Shown in pieces: positions 1 through 9,226 of a stretch of 64,000 bases of DNA. This DNA comes from Niabella agricola (GTDB lineage: Bacteria; Bacteroidota; Bacteroidia; Chitinophagales; Chitinophagaceae). A model generated the notes under the pieces. That model was given only the letters and a program-made list of their open reading frames with translations, was not told the DNA's origin and did not search any database. The position numbers were made by a program, and so were the translations under genes. Numbering within the stretch: the stretch's first letter is position 1; every line of letters starts with the position of its first letter. The stretch lies in NCBI RefSeq assembly GCF_021538615.1, contig NZ_JAJHIZ010000003.1:62001-126000 (forward strand). Direction: 5' to 3'.

Positions 1-916
1 AACCGGCTTCATCGATGGTTTTCCCTTTCCGTTTTATAGCCACTTTCAGGTCATACAAAAAAGGCGTTTGAGGCGACCATAGTTTGGGATCAGGAATTCG
101 CAGCACCATATTCCCCCCGTCAGCCGAAGTTTGGCTTGCCACCGGTTTTGTGCCGTCCCAGGCCGATACAGAAACCTCATCACCGGGCTGAAGACCGGCA
201 GTCTTCACCGAAACCTGCAGTTGCTGCTGATCAATATCCGGTATTTGCCGGGTAGCAACAATATAGGTTTCCGGTACATTTTCGAGCCATACGGTTTGCC
301 AGATACCGGTAACCGGTGTATACCAGATACCGTGCGGATTTTTCACCTGCTTCCCGGCGGGCTGAGGGCCATCATCCGTGGGATCCCATACCCGTACTGC
401 AACCGACTGACGGGCGCCCTTTTTAACCGCCGCAGTGATGTCGATTGAAAAAGGGTCGTATCCGCCTTCATGCTCCCCTACCCTGATCCCGTTTACATAG
501 ACCTGTGCCGCCCAGTCAACGGCGCCAAAATGTAACATCAGTTTTCCTTTACGCATGGAAGCCGGTACTTCTATCACCCGGTTGTACCATAGTACACTGT
601 CCTTACCTACGGTTCGCCCAACGCCGCTCAGCGCCGATTCAATGGCATAAGGTACCAGGATATTGCCCTGGAACTGCGTTGGAATGACGTTGCTCCCGCT
701 TCTGGGAATTACAGCATACTGCCACAGCCCGTTTAAATTTTTCCAGTTGTGATTGCGAACCAACTGGGGACGCGGATATTCTGGCAATGGGTTTGCGGCA
801 TTTACCTTTTCGGCCCAGGATGTTGTAATTTTTCCGCTAACAGGTTTCCATTGGGCGTTCAGGCCACTGGTTCCCATCACAGCGGCAAGTAGCAGGTAGA
901 AAATTTTCTTTTTCAC
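1..916 (-). CDS. GH2-family glycoside hydrolase, N-terminal part (runs off left edge)
   Basis: The reverse strand reads as an open frame of about 305 codons that leaves the window without a stop. It begins at a GTG at 916 with a clear signal peptide (KKKIFYLLLAAVMG, cleavage near LNA-QW), so the protein is exported. About residues 30-60 carry RPQLVRNHNWKNLNGLW, followed by ILVPYAIES, LWYNRVIEVP, VDWAAQVYVNG and EGGYDPFSIDIT. This is the usual order of the jelly-roll sugar-binding domain of GH2 enzymes (beta-galactosidases, beta-glucuronidases, beta-mannosidases). The following Ig-like domain has started before the edge. The catalytic barrel is outside the window, so substrate cannot be assigned. 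An internal ATG at 877 would remove most of the signal peptide, which is why the GTG is preferred. The family call is firm and the specificity unknown. Confidence 0.85.
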   Translation of the reverse strand, partial: MKKKIFYLLLAAVMGTSGLNAQWKPVSGKITTSWAEKVNAANPLPEYPRPQLVRNHNWKNLNGLWQYAVIPRSGSNVIPTQFQGNILVPYAIESALSGVGRTVGKDSVLWYNRVIEVPASMRKGKLMLHFGAVDWAAQVYVNGIRVGEHEGGYDPFSIDITAAVKKGARQSVAVRVWDPTDDGPQPAGKQVKNPHGIWYTPVTGIWQTVWLENVPETYIVATRQIPDIDQQQLQVSVKTAGLQPGDEVSVSAWDGTKPVASQTSADGGNMVLRIPDPKLWSPQTPFLYDLKVAIKRKGKTIDEAG

Positions 917-1072
917 TTGTTGATTGTAGTTGTTTAAAATAATCGTTAATGCAGGTAATACGGCTATCGTATTCGGCAATCAATTCCTTCAAAAATACAA
1001 CTCCGGGATTAAAAAACACCGGTCAGCCTGAATTGTGTGATAACATTTTTGGGGAGCGGCGTTTTTAAATAG

Positions 1073-1107
1073 CAAATGACAAATTTCAAATAACAAATAG
1101 CAAAAAC
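1073..1107. repeat. Heptanucleotide array, CAAATNN units
   Basis: Five consecutive 7-mers (CAAATGA, CAAATTT, CAAATAA, CAAATAG, CAAAAAC) lie end to end in the gap between the GH2 gene and the 97-aa hypothetical. Similar strictly 7-nt-periodic arrays occur at 8522, 18154 and 19119. No coding or regulatory role is visible. The rest of this gap (917-1330) holds no recognisable gene, apart from a weak coding-like stretch on the plus strand ending at 1273. Confidence 0.7.
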
Positions 1108-1330
1108 TGGCGGGAAGGTTCGCTATGAGCCGACGATTTTTCCGGGCTTCAAAGCACCATCTGCTACAGCGGGTGTCCCAAATATTCCACACAAAGCTTT
1201 AAACCTTCCTGTCGGAAATATGACAACAGTACCCAATGTCAAATATAAAAATGAAGATGCCGTTACGGTTTAGAGATCATCCCGGGAGCAGATAGCGCGC
1301 TTCCCTGATGCCATGCGGGAATGTATAAGC

Positions 1331-1624
1331 CTAATGCAGCGTCAGCCATTTAAAAACTTCCCTGGTAATTAATAAAACATTATCGGCAAGATCATCCAGT
1401 GTGCAATAGCGGATGGCCTTTACAACACGGGACTTATCCCGTTGATCAACCAGGCACATCCTTAGCACATATGCACTATGGGAGGTCTCCGGTATCATTC
1501 CTGTTAATGAATAAAAAACCGTATCCGCCCGCTCTTTGTCCTGGCCAATAAAAAACTGGCAATAGGTAATATACCCGTTGGGCGTTTTCATGTCTACCAC
1601 AATATAAAAACGGGTTTTATCCAT
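1331..1624 (-). CDS. Hypothetical protein, 97 aa
   Basis: A small soluble protein starting at an ATG and beginning MDKTRFYIVVDMKTPNG. There is no signal peptide or membrane segment. The alternation of beta-like stretches (RFYIVVDM, ITYCQFFIG, AYVLRMCLVD) with a charged centre looks like a genuine folded protein. I do not recognise a characterised family. It stands alone, with a 201-bp gap to the next small gene, which has the same orientation. Function unknown. Confidence 0.55.
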   Translation of the reverse strand: MDKTRFYIVVDMKTPNGYITYCQFFIGQDKERADTVFYSLTGMIPETSHSAYVLRMCLVDQRDKSRVVKAIRYCTLDDLADNVLLITREVFKWLTLH

Positions 1625-1825
1625 ACGTTTACACAGTAGTATTGATCATTTTAAAATAATAAACAGGGCCGCTTAAAAACAAAACCGTTAAAGCTGCTAT
1701 GCGAAGGCCCTGACCGCATAGCAGCTTACGGCATTGCTATCGCAGCACAGAACGCTGCTGTTACCGGGCACCGCAGGCCGGGTGCTATACAAACCCTATG
1801 CAGCGGCCGGCCCGCTGCCTTCAGT

Positions 1826-2053
1826 TCAGGCCGGTAAACGGTCCGGGCTGCCAGCCGGTTGTCGCCGATCGGTTACAATACAATATTTTTTACCGTCGAT
1901 CTCTTCGGTATGCCATACCCATTCTTTAATGTTAAAAGCGTTCGTTAAGGAAGAAAGATGCTGAATAGCGTCTCCGGTGAATGTTACCGGCAAATAATGG
2001 CGCGAATCTTTGTCAAAAAAACCAACCTTGTTTTCTTTCATTGCAGGTCTCAT
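1826..2053 (-). CDS. Hypothetical protein, 75 aa
   Basis: A short minus-strand frame with ATG starts at 2053 or 2041; the second gives MKENKVGFFDKDSRHYLPV. It is acidic to neutral, has no signal peptide, and has the beta-strand pattern WVWHTEEIDGKKYCIVTD near the middle. The C-terminus (RRQPAGSPDRLPA) is low in order. No family is recognised. It sits between another small hypothetical and the lipocalin gene, all in the same direction but with gaps too wide to claim an operon. Confidence 0.45.
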   Translation of the reverse strand: MRPAMKENKVGFFDKDSRHYLPVTFTGDAIQHLSSLTNAFNIKEWVWHTEEIDGKKYCIVTDRRQPAGSPDRLPA

Positions 2054-2218
2054 ACGATTACATTATTTAAACATTAAAAAATATTGACGTTTAAATACAG
2101 TACCGCATTTTATTCGTACTGGGTGCCTTCACGGTCTGGTATTTAACATATACGTTCGATCTATTTAACAACCCGTAAAGAAAAAGGTTTAAAAAATCCG
2201 ACCGAACTTTTATTACGG

Positions 2219-2758
2219 TTAGTCTTGCTGGGTCCAGGTAAGCCTGGAAACCGGGAATCCAAAATCCCGGGCTATGTGCAGATAATGTTCTTTTACAGCC
2301 GCGGGCATGGTCTTTTGCCGGGAGAGCAGCCACAGGTATTTCCTGCTTTTACCGCAAACAAGCGCATACTGGTAACCGGGATCGATGGCTATTACATTAT
2401 AGCCTGCATAAAAAGGTCCGAAAAAAGAAACGACCAGACTTCCGGTATGCTCGTCACCTGTAAATTTTGCCCGGCCGGTCGATTGCTGCCATTTGGATTT
2501 ATAGTAATCAAAGCCCCGGTTTACCACTTCTATGGTGCCGTCATCCCTGCTTGTATAGGTAGCGGTTACCAGGCTCAGGTGTTTCTCAAAATAGAAATCA
2601 AAACGGGCTATTTCAAACCAGCGCCCCAGGTACCGGTCTTTTTCAAAGCCGGCTACGGCCTTCACACCTTTAGGTATGGTCCGTCGTTTTATCACTGCGG
2701 CAATGGCTGCCCCCAGGGCTGCCAGTACCAGTCCCTTCATCCATTGTTTTTTTTGCAT
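2219..2758 (-). CDS. blc: Bacterial lipocalin (Blc-like)
   Basis: A lipocalin, an eight-stranded barrel that binds lipids or other small hydrophobic ligands at the cell envelope. The signature YLGRWFEIARFDFYFEK contains the invariant GxW of the family. It is followed by VTATYTSRDDG, VSFFGPFYAGYNVIAID and YALVCGKSRKYLWLLSR, which match the order in Escherichia coli Blc. I chose the ATG at 2758 (MQKKQWMKGLV), giving 179 aa with a basic start followed by a hydrophobic segment (LVLAALGAAIAAVI). The longer frame to 2806 adds residues with no signal-like character. Unlike E. coli Blc, no lipobox cysteine follows the hydrophobic segment, so it may be anchored by that segment or cleaved. Monocistronic by spacing. 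Confidence 0.85.
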   Translation of the reverse strand: MQKKQWMKGLVLAALGAAIAAVIKRRTIPKGVKAVAGFEKDRYLGRWFEIARFDFYFEKHLSLVTATYTSRDDGTIEVVNRGFDYYKSKWQQSTGRAKFTGDEHTGSLVVSFFGPFYAGYNVIAIDPGYQYALVCGKSRKYLWLLSRQKTMPAAVKEHYLHIARDFGFPVSRLTWTQQD

Positions 2759-3021
2759 GCTTTTGTTTTTAACCGATTGCAGCATCCGCCCCCCAAATAA
2801 GGTCATTATTTCGTCTCAAAAGTTGTGCCTGGAATCATTATAAAGGGGCATTTGCGGTGTTGCGCTGTGTGCGCCAGGGCCGTTTAAAATATTCCGGTTG
2901 ATTCCGGATACGCTGCTTATCCGGGAGAACCTGGTGTTTAATGTTTATTCATGCATCATTCTTTTTCAGGAAGCATAATGCCTGTTGCTTCGTTATGCAG
3001 TAACCGGAACATTGCCTGAAT

Positions 3022-3060
3022 AAAAAACAGCGCTCCTCACTTGTGCAGAGCGCTGTTAAA
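3022..3060 (-). terminator. Rho-independent terminator after the GH109-type gene
   Basis: A perfect 10-bp inverted repeat (AACAGCGCTC at 3026-3035 and GAGCGCTGTT at 3048-3057) has a 12-nt loop. A-runs on the left and right make T-tracts on either strand, so it could also act bidirectionally. It begins about 20 bp past the stop of the minus-strand gene ending at 3079. Confidence 0.85.
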
Positions 3061-3078
3061 AAACCGGTACAAATCCGG

Positions 3079-4527
3079 CTAATGTACGTTTAGCTGTTTA
3101 GATGCGTCTTTTTTCTCAAGGTTCACCACGCCGGTGGTGCCGCCGCCCTTCAGTGTCAACTCTACAGGGGCGTTGGTTTTCCAGGCACCGCGGGTAAAAT
3201 CGGGGATATCCACGCTGGAAGAGCGTTTGGCAATGGATCGGCCGCTTAGCGGGAATATACAACTCCAGGCCACACCGTCATATACGTCCTGGTCAAGCGG
3301 CAGCCCGTTACGCAAACAGTCGATCAACCGCCAGTCCATCATAAAGTCCATACCGCCATGCCCCCCGATCTGTTTGGCAAGGTCGCCGATTTTCCGGACG
3401 ATCTCGGGGGTATATTGGTCGTACAGTTTTTTGAGTTCTTCGCTGCTGATCCATTCATGACCGAAAGCGATGCGTTCGGGATCCGGCCATTTCTGCGCCA
3501 CCCCTTTGGTGCCGCTTACGAGGTGGATGCGGGAATACGGGCGGGGCGAAGTTACATCATGCTGAATCATGATGGTTTTTCCTTTATTGGTTTTAATGGT
3601 GGTCGTATTCATGTTGCCGCGGTAGGGCTTGCCCACAAACTGCTTGAAATATGGATCTTTGGCGGCCAGGTCTTTGGCCATCTGTCCCATCTGGAAATCG
3701 TTGCTGGACACGGATACCAGCCAGTCCATTTTATCGCCCCGGTTGATGTTCATGCACTGTGCCACCGGACCCAGGCCGTGTGTGGGATACAGGCAACCGT
3801 TATGCTCATAATTCTGGCGAAGGCGCCACATATTCTGGTAACCCGTGTCTTTTTTGAAGTTCAGGTCCCGCAGATCATGAATGTATGCTCCCTCGGCATG
3901 CACCAGCTCGCCAAACATACCCTGGCGGGCCATGTTGAGGGTCAGCAGCTCGAAGAAATCGTAGCAGCAGTTCTCCAGCATCATACAATGTTTACGGGTG
4001 CGTTCGGAGGTTTCCACCAGTTTCCAGCAATCTTCCAGGGTAAGGGCAATGGGCACTTCGGAAGCGGCGTGGCAGCCGTTTTCCATGGCGAAAAGCGCCA
4101 TGGGTGTGTGGAGGTTCCAGGGCGTCGTAATGTACACCAGGTCCAGCTCCTCTTTCCGGATCATGTCTTTCCATCCATTTTCACCGGAATATTCCTTGGC
4201 AGCTGGGCGGCCGGTTTTCTGCACCAGGGCATTGGATTTCGTGGCACGTTCGGGGATCAGGTCGCAAATAGCAACGATCTCCACCCCATCAATATGCGAC
4301 ATCCGCTGAACGGCGCCCGGACCGCGCATGCCCTGACCGATAAAGCCGATACGCACCCGGTCGATCTTTGGTGCGCCGTAGCCACTCATGTTAAAACGGG
4401 CACCCGTTTTTTCCCGTTCATAAGAGTGTTGCATATCGTCATCGTTAATGGCCAGGGCAGGCAGATTGACGGCAAGTGCGCCGGTTCCCACAGCAATGTG
4501 TTTAAGAAAGCTTCTTCGGTTACTCAT
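3079..4527 (-). CDS. GH109-type alpha-N-acetylgalactosaminidase / Gfo-Idh-MocA family protein
   Basis: A 482-aa exported protein of the Gfo/Idh/MocA fold. GH109 enzymes use bound NAD to split alpha-N-acetylgalactosaminides by oxidation, elimination and re-reduction. The start MSNRRSFLKHIAVGTGALAV has a twin-arginine motif (NRRSFLK), as expected for a protein exported with its cofactor. The dinucleotide fold follows (RIGFIGQGMRGPG, GFIGQG at residues 61-66). GH109-like segments are TPWNLHTPMA, YPTHGLGPVAQC and GGHGGMDFMMDWRL. Length fits the family. Closely related oxidoreductases share most of these features, so the hydrolase activity is family inference. Flanked by the lipocalin and dnaK; a terminator at 3022-3060 ends the transcript. 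Confidence 0.85.
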   Translation of the reverse strand: MSNRRSFLKHIAVGTGALAVNLPALAINDDDMQHSYEREKTGARFNMSGYGAPKIDRVRIGFIGQGMRGPGAVQRMSHIDGVEIVAICDLIPERATKSNALVQKTGRPAAKEYSGENGWKDMIRKEELDLVYITTPWNLHTPMALFAMENGCHAASEVPIALTLEDCWKLVETSERTRKHCMMLENCCYDFFELLTLNMARQGMFGELVHAEGAYIHDLRDLNFKKDTGYQNMWRLRQNYEHNGCLYPTHGLGPVAQCMNINRGDKMDWLVSVSSNDFQMGQMAKDLAAKDPYFKQFVGKPYRGNMNTTTIKTNKGKTIMIQHDVTSPRPYSRIHLVSGTKGVAQKWPDPERIAFGHEWISSEELKKLYDQYTPEIVRKIGDLAKQIGGHGGMDFMMDWRLIDCLRNGLPLDQDVYDGVAWSCIFPLSGRSIAKRSSSVDIPDFTRGAWKTNAPVELTLKGGGTTGVVNLEKKDASKQLNVH

Positions 4528-4775
4528 AATGGAAGTATTTTGTTATTTAGAATGTTTATAAAAATAGCCATTATAATACTATAGCCCTTGTGCAAACGGT
4601 TGCTCTTCCGGTTTTAAGCCCGGAAAGAAGGAAGATGCCTTGTTTCCGGGTTCTATCGCGCACCTATAGGTTAAGGCTTCATCAGGCATTGAGATAGGCG
4701 CAGAGTGCTGGTAATAACATAAGCTTGCATGACCGGATGCACGAAATCATTGCTGCAGCTGGATCGTCTTCCACA

Positions 4776-4807
4776 TAAAAAAAATCCCGGTAATTGCTTA
4801 CCGGGAT
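4776..4807 (-). terminator. Rho-independent terminator after dnaK
   Basis: A perfect 10-bp inverted repeat (ATCCCGGTAA, 4784-4793; TTACCGGGAT, 4798-4807) with a TTGC loop. On the minus strand it is followed by an eight-T tract (A-run at 4777-4784). It starts 21 bp past the dnaK stop. Confidence 0.9.
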
Positions 4808-4828
4808 CACGTTCTGCTATTAAAATAG

Positions 4829-6745
4829 TTATTTCACTTCTTCAAAAGGAACATCTGTAACATCATCAGCACCACCTGCATTTCCACCGGCAGCCTGCTC
4901 GCCTCCGGGCTGTCCTGCCTGGGCTTGTGCCCCCTCAGCGCCCTGTCCGGATTTATAGATATCCTCGCTGGCTGCTGTCCAGGCGGCGTTCAGTTCTTCA
5001 GTAGCCTTATCAATAGCGGCAATATCCTGTTGTTTATGCGCTTCTTTTAATTTAGCTACCGCTCCTTCAATCACGGTTTTCTTATCTGCCGGAACCTTAT
5101 CGCCATATTCTTTCAGCTGCTTTTCGGTCTGGAACACCAGGCTATCTGCAGCATTCAGCTTATCGATCTTTTCACGCTCTGCTTTATCGGTGGCTTCATT
5201 GGCTTTTGCCTCGGCCTTCATTTTCTCCACTTCTTCCTTGCTCAAACCACTTCCCGCTTCAATATGGATCTTCTGTTCCTTACCGGTTCCTTTATCTTTT
5301 GCCGTTACATGCATGATACCGTTGGCATCGATATCGAAGATCACTTCGATCTGCGGTACGCCCCTGGGGGCTGGCGGAATGCCATCGAGGTTAAAGATCC
5401 CCAGACTCTTGTTGTCTTTTGCCATGGAGCGTTCACCCTGCAATACATGAATCTGCACGCCGGGCTGGTTATCACTTGCAGTAGAAAACACTTCCGATTT
5501 CTTTGTAGGAATGGTAGTGTTGGAAGGGATCAGCGTGGTCATCACACCGCCCATGGTTTCGATACCCAGGGAAAGCGGGGTTACATCCAGCAGCAATACA
5601 TCTTTTACTTCGCCGGTTAATACCGCGCCCTGAATAGCTGCACCAACGGCCACTACCTCATCCGGGTTTACACCACGGTTGGGCTTTTTGCCAAAGAATT
5701 TTTCTACAATTTCCTGTACTTTAGGAATCCGGGTGCTGCCGCCTACGAGAATCACCTCGTCGATCTCAGAAGCATTCATACCTGCATCTTTCAACGCCGC
5801 TTCACAGGGTTTTAAACAACGGGCGAACAGGTTATCTGCCAATTGCTCAAATTTGGCGCGGGTCAGTTTTTTTACCAGGTGTTTCGGCACTCCGTCAACG
5901 GCTGTAATGTAGGGCAGGTTGATTTCGGTTTCGCTGGAAGAAGACAATTCGATCTTGGCTTTTTCTGCCGCTTCTTTCAAACGCTGCAGTGCCATGGGAT
6001 CCTTTCTTAAGTCAATACCTTCTTCAGATTTAAACTCTTCAGCCAGCCAGTCCATAATTACTTTATCGAAGTCGTCACCTCCCAGGTGTGTATCACCGTT
6101 GGTAGATTTTACTTCAAACACACCGTCACCCAACTCCAGGATCGAGATATCAAACGTACCGCCACCCAGGTCAAATACAGCAATTTTGTGATCTTTACCG
6201 CCTTTATCAAGCCCATAGGCCAATGCAGCAGCAGTTGGTTCGTTTACAATACGGCGTACAGTTAACCCTGCAATTTCACCGGCTTCTTTGGTAGCCTGGC
6301 GTTGCGCATCGTTAAAATATGCCGGAACAGTAATCACCGCTTCGGTTACTTCCTGCCCCAGGTAATCCTCGGCTGTTTTTTTCATTTTTTGTAATACCAT
6401 GGCAGATATTTCCTGCGGGGTATACAAACGTCCATCAATATCGATACGAACGGTATTATTGTCACCCTGTGCAACCTTGTAGCTCCAGTGGCTGATCTCT
6501 TCAGAAACCTCATCAAAACGACGGCCCATAAAGCGCTTTACAGACATGATCGTATTTTGCGGATTGGTGATCGCCTGCCTTTTCGCAGGATCCCCTACTT
6601 TACGCTCGCCGTTTTTCAAAAAAGCAACAACGGATGGGGTTGTACGGCGCCCTTCATCGTTGGCAATCACCACCGGCTCGTTACCTTCCATTACCGCAAC
6701 GCAGCTGTTGGTGGTTCCTAAGTCAATACCAATAATTTTACCCAT
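4829..6745 (-). CDS. dnaK: Molecular chaperone DnaK (Hsp70)
   Basis: ATP-dependent Hsp70 chaperone in the cytoplasm that works with DnaJ and GrpE, neither of which is encoded nearby. The 638-aa protein starts [18 protein letters not shown]. The frame extends upstream to 6781, but an AAGGAG ribosome-binding sequence sits 13 nt before the ATG at 6745 and the family always starts here. ATPase motifs are [10 protein letters not shown] (phosphate 1), [10 protein letters not shown] (phosphate 2) and [11 protein letters not shown] (adenosine). The interdomain linker region [13 protein letters not shown] precedes the substrate-binding domain. The C-terminal tail is rich in Gly, Ala and Gln and ends DVPFEEVK. 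Own terminator downstream. No CIRCE-like element was identified upstream. Confidence 0.98.
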   Translation of the reverse strand: MGKIIGIDLGTTNSCVAVMEGNEPVVIANDEGRRTTPSVVAFLKNGERKVGDPAKRQAITNPQNTIMSVKRFMGRRFDEVSEEISHWSYKVAQGDNNTVRIDIDGRLYTPQEISAMVLQKMKKTAEDYLGQEVTEAVITVPAYFNDAQRQATKEAGEIAGLTVRRIVNEPTAAALAYGLDKGGKDHKIAVFDLGGGTFDISILELGDGVFEVKSTNGDTHLGGDDFDKVIMDWLAEEFKSEEGIDLRKDPMALQRLKEAAEKAKIELSSSSETEINLPYITAVDGVPKHLVKKLTRAKFEQLADNLFARCLKPCEAALKDAGMNASEIDEVILVGGSTRIPKVQEIVEKFFGKKPNRGVNPDEVVAVGAAIQGAVLTGEVKDVLLLDVTPLSLGIETMGGVMTTLIPSNTTIPTKKSEVFSTASDNQPGVQIHVLQGERSMAKDNKSLGIFNLDGIPPAPRGVPQIEVIFDIDANGIMHVTAKDKGTGKEQKIHIEAGSGLSKEEVEKMKAEAKANEATDKAEREKIDKLNAADSLVFQTEKQLKEYGDKVPADKKTVIEGAVAKLKEAHKQQDIAAIDKATEELNAAWTAASEDIYKSGQGAEGAQAQAGQPGGEQAAGGNAGGADDVTDVPFEEVK

Positions 6746-7028
6746 AATATTTAAATTTCTCCTTTTATTAAAAATTACCACAATCTGTGGCAGAAATTAA
6801 CTTTCAATGATTATGCCGCAGTATCGGAATATGAAAAAATGTCAGAAATCTTTGCAAATCCCCATCAAACAGACGCCGTGTCGGGAACCTGGCTTCTATC
6901 CTGTCATTTTAAACGCTCAACAGCAAGCAGTTATGATCAGGGTTGTATAAAACGGCGCTATCTGCAGGAACCAATGCTATTGTTTATTCCTGCCATTGAT
7001 TTCCTATTTTAGCGCCAGATTTGAAAAT

Positions 7029-8450
7029 ATGAAGAACGGACTCCTTCTTTTATGCGCCCTCTGCCTGTTTATCGCAGGGTACCCGCAGGATATCGATTCC
7101 CCGGCCCCCTTGTTGTCGCCGCCCGAATACCCGGCTGCCGTCGTCCCCGAGTCGGAGCTCAACCTCCCGGTTCAAGTTGACCTGGCTCCGTTCTTTGCTC
7201 TGGCCAATAAAAAGGTAGACACGCTCTTTACTTCTCCCCGGTTTCCCAACGACTGGGTGCAGCAGGGTTGTGATACCCGGTATAAATACAGTTTCCGGCG
7301 CGGACCATTACAGTTCAGTTTAAAAAACACCACCCTCGACATCGCTTTTACCGGCTACTACAAAATTATCGGGTCTACGCGTGCCTGTGTCAACGGCAAG
7401 GCCGTTACGCCCTGGACACCGGCTTGCCAGTGCGGCGTTGATGAAGGCGAACGGAAAGTGAAAGTCGGCTTTACCATTGCCATCTCGATGTTGACCAACT
7501 ATACGATAAAAATGCAGGTAACCCGGAAAGAGCCGGAGCCGGTAGATAAGTGCGCTGTTTGCTTTTGGGGGCAGGACATTACCCCGGTGATCATGGACGC
7601 GCTCAAAAAGGAACTGGATGGATCAAAAGCCGACCTGGAAAAGAGTTATGGCCGGGTCGATCTGAAGCCGCATTTTCAAACCCTGTGGAACCAGCTCAAT
7701 GCGCCGTATAATATCAACAACATGGGCTGGTTGCAGATCAACCCTCAAAAGATCCGCATCAACAGCATTCAGGCAGCCGGCAGCCAGTTGCAGATCAATG
7801 TGGGATTGGCAGCCAAACCGGTGGTACGGTTTGAAAAGCCTGCTACCGCTATCGCGCCTGTACCGCATATCAGCAATTTCAGCCGCAACCGGGGATTCCA
7901 GGTTTATGCCGACCTGGTAATGAACTATGATTCGCTCAGTCGCATCCTCACCAGCCAGATTGCCGGAAAAGAATTCACTTTTAGCAAGGCCTTTATTAAA
8001 AAACGGTTTATTTTCCTGGAGTGCAAGCTTCTTGGCAGCAGGGATAACCGCCTGGTCATGCAGGTAAAGTTTACCGGCTCCAACGACGGCACCTTTTACG
8101 TAACCGGTAAACCCCTGTATTATGCCGATACAAAAACACTGCAGGTAGCCGATGTCGATTTTGATATCCAGTCGCGGAATGCGTTGTTAAAAACAGCAGA
8201 CTGGCTGTTTTCCAAAAAGATCACCGGCGAAATTGAAAAAATGGCCCGATATGACCTGAACCAACTGCTTTCCACGGCCCGGACCAATATGAACCAGCAG
8301 TTGAACCGGCAGTTTATGAAAGGAATCTCCGGCAGCGGAAGCGTTAGAGACATCCGTGTGGCCGGCATTTTTCCGCAATCCGGCTGGCTGGCCGTGAGGG
8401 CTTACTGTGATGGGGATTTTTCGTTAAAGGTGGCCGCACTGAACCTTTGA
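7029..8450 (+). CDS. DUF4403 family secreted/envelope protein
   Basis: A 473-aa protein of the DUF4403 family, whose function is not established. The ATG at 7029 is chosen because MKNGLLLLCALCLFIAG makes a good signal peptide ending near YPQD; the longer frame from 6996 only adds residues in front of it. The body has two related halves rich in beta-strands, including LPVQVDLAPFFALANKKVD near the start, YYKIIGSTRACVNGKAVTPW in the first half and FYVTGKPLYYADTKTLQV in the second. This is the usual arrangement of a lipid-binding-like tubular fold. It is divergent from dnaK, with about 280 bp between the starts. The family is expected in the periplasm or outer envelope. Confidence 0.8.
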   Translation: MKNGLLLLCALCLFIAGYPQDIDSPAPLLSPPEYPAAVVPESELNLPVQVDLAPFFALANKKVDTLFTSPRFPNDWVQQGCDTRYKYSFRRGPLQFSLKNTTLDIAFTGYYKIIGSTRACVNGKAVTPWTPACQCGVDEGERKVKVGFTIAISMLTNYTIKMQVTRKEPEPVDKCAVCFWGQDITPVIMDALKKELDGSKADLEKSYGRVDLKPHFQTLWNQLNAPYNINNMGWLQINPQKIRINSIQAAGSQLQINVGLAAKPVVRFEKPATAIAPVPHISNFSRNRGFQVYADLVMNYDSLSRILTSQIAGKEFTFSKAFIKKRFIFLECKLLGSRDNRLVMQVKFTGSNDGTFYVTGKPLYYADTKTLQVADVDFDIQSRNALLKTADWLFSKKITGEIEKMARYDLNQLLSTARTNMNQQLNRQFMKGISGSGSVRDIRVAGIFPQSGWLAVRAYCDGDFSLKVAALNL

Positions 8451-8521
8451 TCGCTCCGCTCCTACTATAGATCAGGGTTTTAAAGTTCAATGTTCCCCAT
8501 TGGTTTTCGTTCCGGCTTGGT

Positions 8522-8563
8522 GAGATGTCAGATGCCAGACACCAGACGTCAGATATCAGATAT
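8522..8563. repeat. Heptanucleotide array, GAGATGT/CAGAYNN units
   Basis: Six consecutive 7-mers: GAGATGT, CAGATGC, CAGACAC, CAGACGT, CAGATAT, CAGATAT. The array is just upstream of the 270-bp tandem repeat, in the non-coding gap after the DUF4403 gene. It shares the exact 7-nt period with the arrays at 1073, 18154 and 19119. Confidence 0.7.
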
Positions 8564-8600
8564 TAACATATCGATCGGCGGAGGTTTACAGAGCAGGAAC

Positions 8601-9197
8601 GCATCTTCACTTTTACATTTAATATTTCTTATTGGTTATTTTACATTCCCCGAAGGGGAAGGTTCCAGGCGTGCCCGACATGGTGGGTTGGATCCGTTTT
8701 CTGCCTGATGACCTTCGCCGCTGCCGACCCGCTATCAGCTATTCCCTGTTATCTGCGGGTGGGTTATGGGGAAACAGGTCGCCCACTACGGGGCTTTTAT
8801 TCTGCTTCTGTTCTGAGTTACCAATAGGAAGCCCTTACAGGGGCTGCACCATGGACTATTGTGCAGTACCGGATCTTTACTTTTGCATTTAATATTTCTT
8901 ATTGGTTATTCTACATTCCCCGAAGGGGAAGGCTCCAGGCGTGCCCGACATGGTGGGCTGGATCCGTTTCCTGCCTGATGACCTTCGCCGCTGCCGACCC
9001 GCTATCAGCCATTCCCTGTTATCTGCGGGTGGGTTATGGGGAAACAGGTCGCCCACTACGGGGCTTTTATTCTGCTTCTGTTCTGAGTTACCAATAGGAA
9101 GCCCTTACAGGGCTGCACCATAGACTAACGGGCAGTACCGCATCTTCACTTTTACATTTAATATTTCTTATTGGTTATTTTACATTCCCCGAAGGGA
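8601..9197. repeat. 270-bp tandem repeat, two full copies and a partial third
   Basis: Copy 1 begins near 8601, copy 2 near 8871 and a truncated copy 3 near 9140. Unit lengths are 270 and 269 bp, with only a few substitutions between copies. Each unit contains small GC-rich hairpins: CCCCGAAGGGG, GCCC-n-GGGGC and AGCCC-TTACA-GGGCT. Copy 3 stops after the first hairpin. Open frames inside it (for example 8632-8892 and 8902-9123) arise from the repeat and are not genes. It fills the gap between the convergent DUF4403 and GtrA genes. Confidence 0.9.
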
Positions 9198-9226
9198 ACC
9201 CCATTTCCACATTTTACAAGGGTGTT

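Noticed and set aside
2225..2800. 191-codon plus-strand frame opposite the lipocalin
   Set aside because: The lipocalin on the other strand has a full family signature; this frame has none.
3358..4584. 408-codon plus-strand frame
   Set aside because: Exact antisense of the GH109-type gene; His/Val/Phe-rich translation with no family features, a shadow of a GC-skewed codon pattern.
8632..9123. Three plus-strand frames of 73-86 codons
   Set aside because: They lie within the 270-bp tandem repeat, repeat each other because the DNA repeats, and include no recognisable protein.
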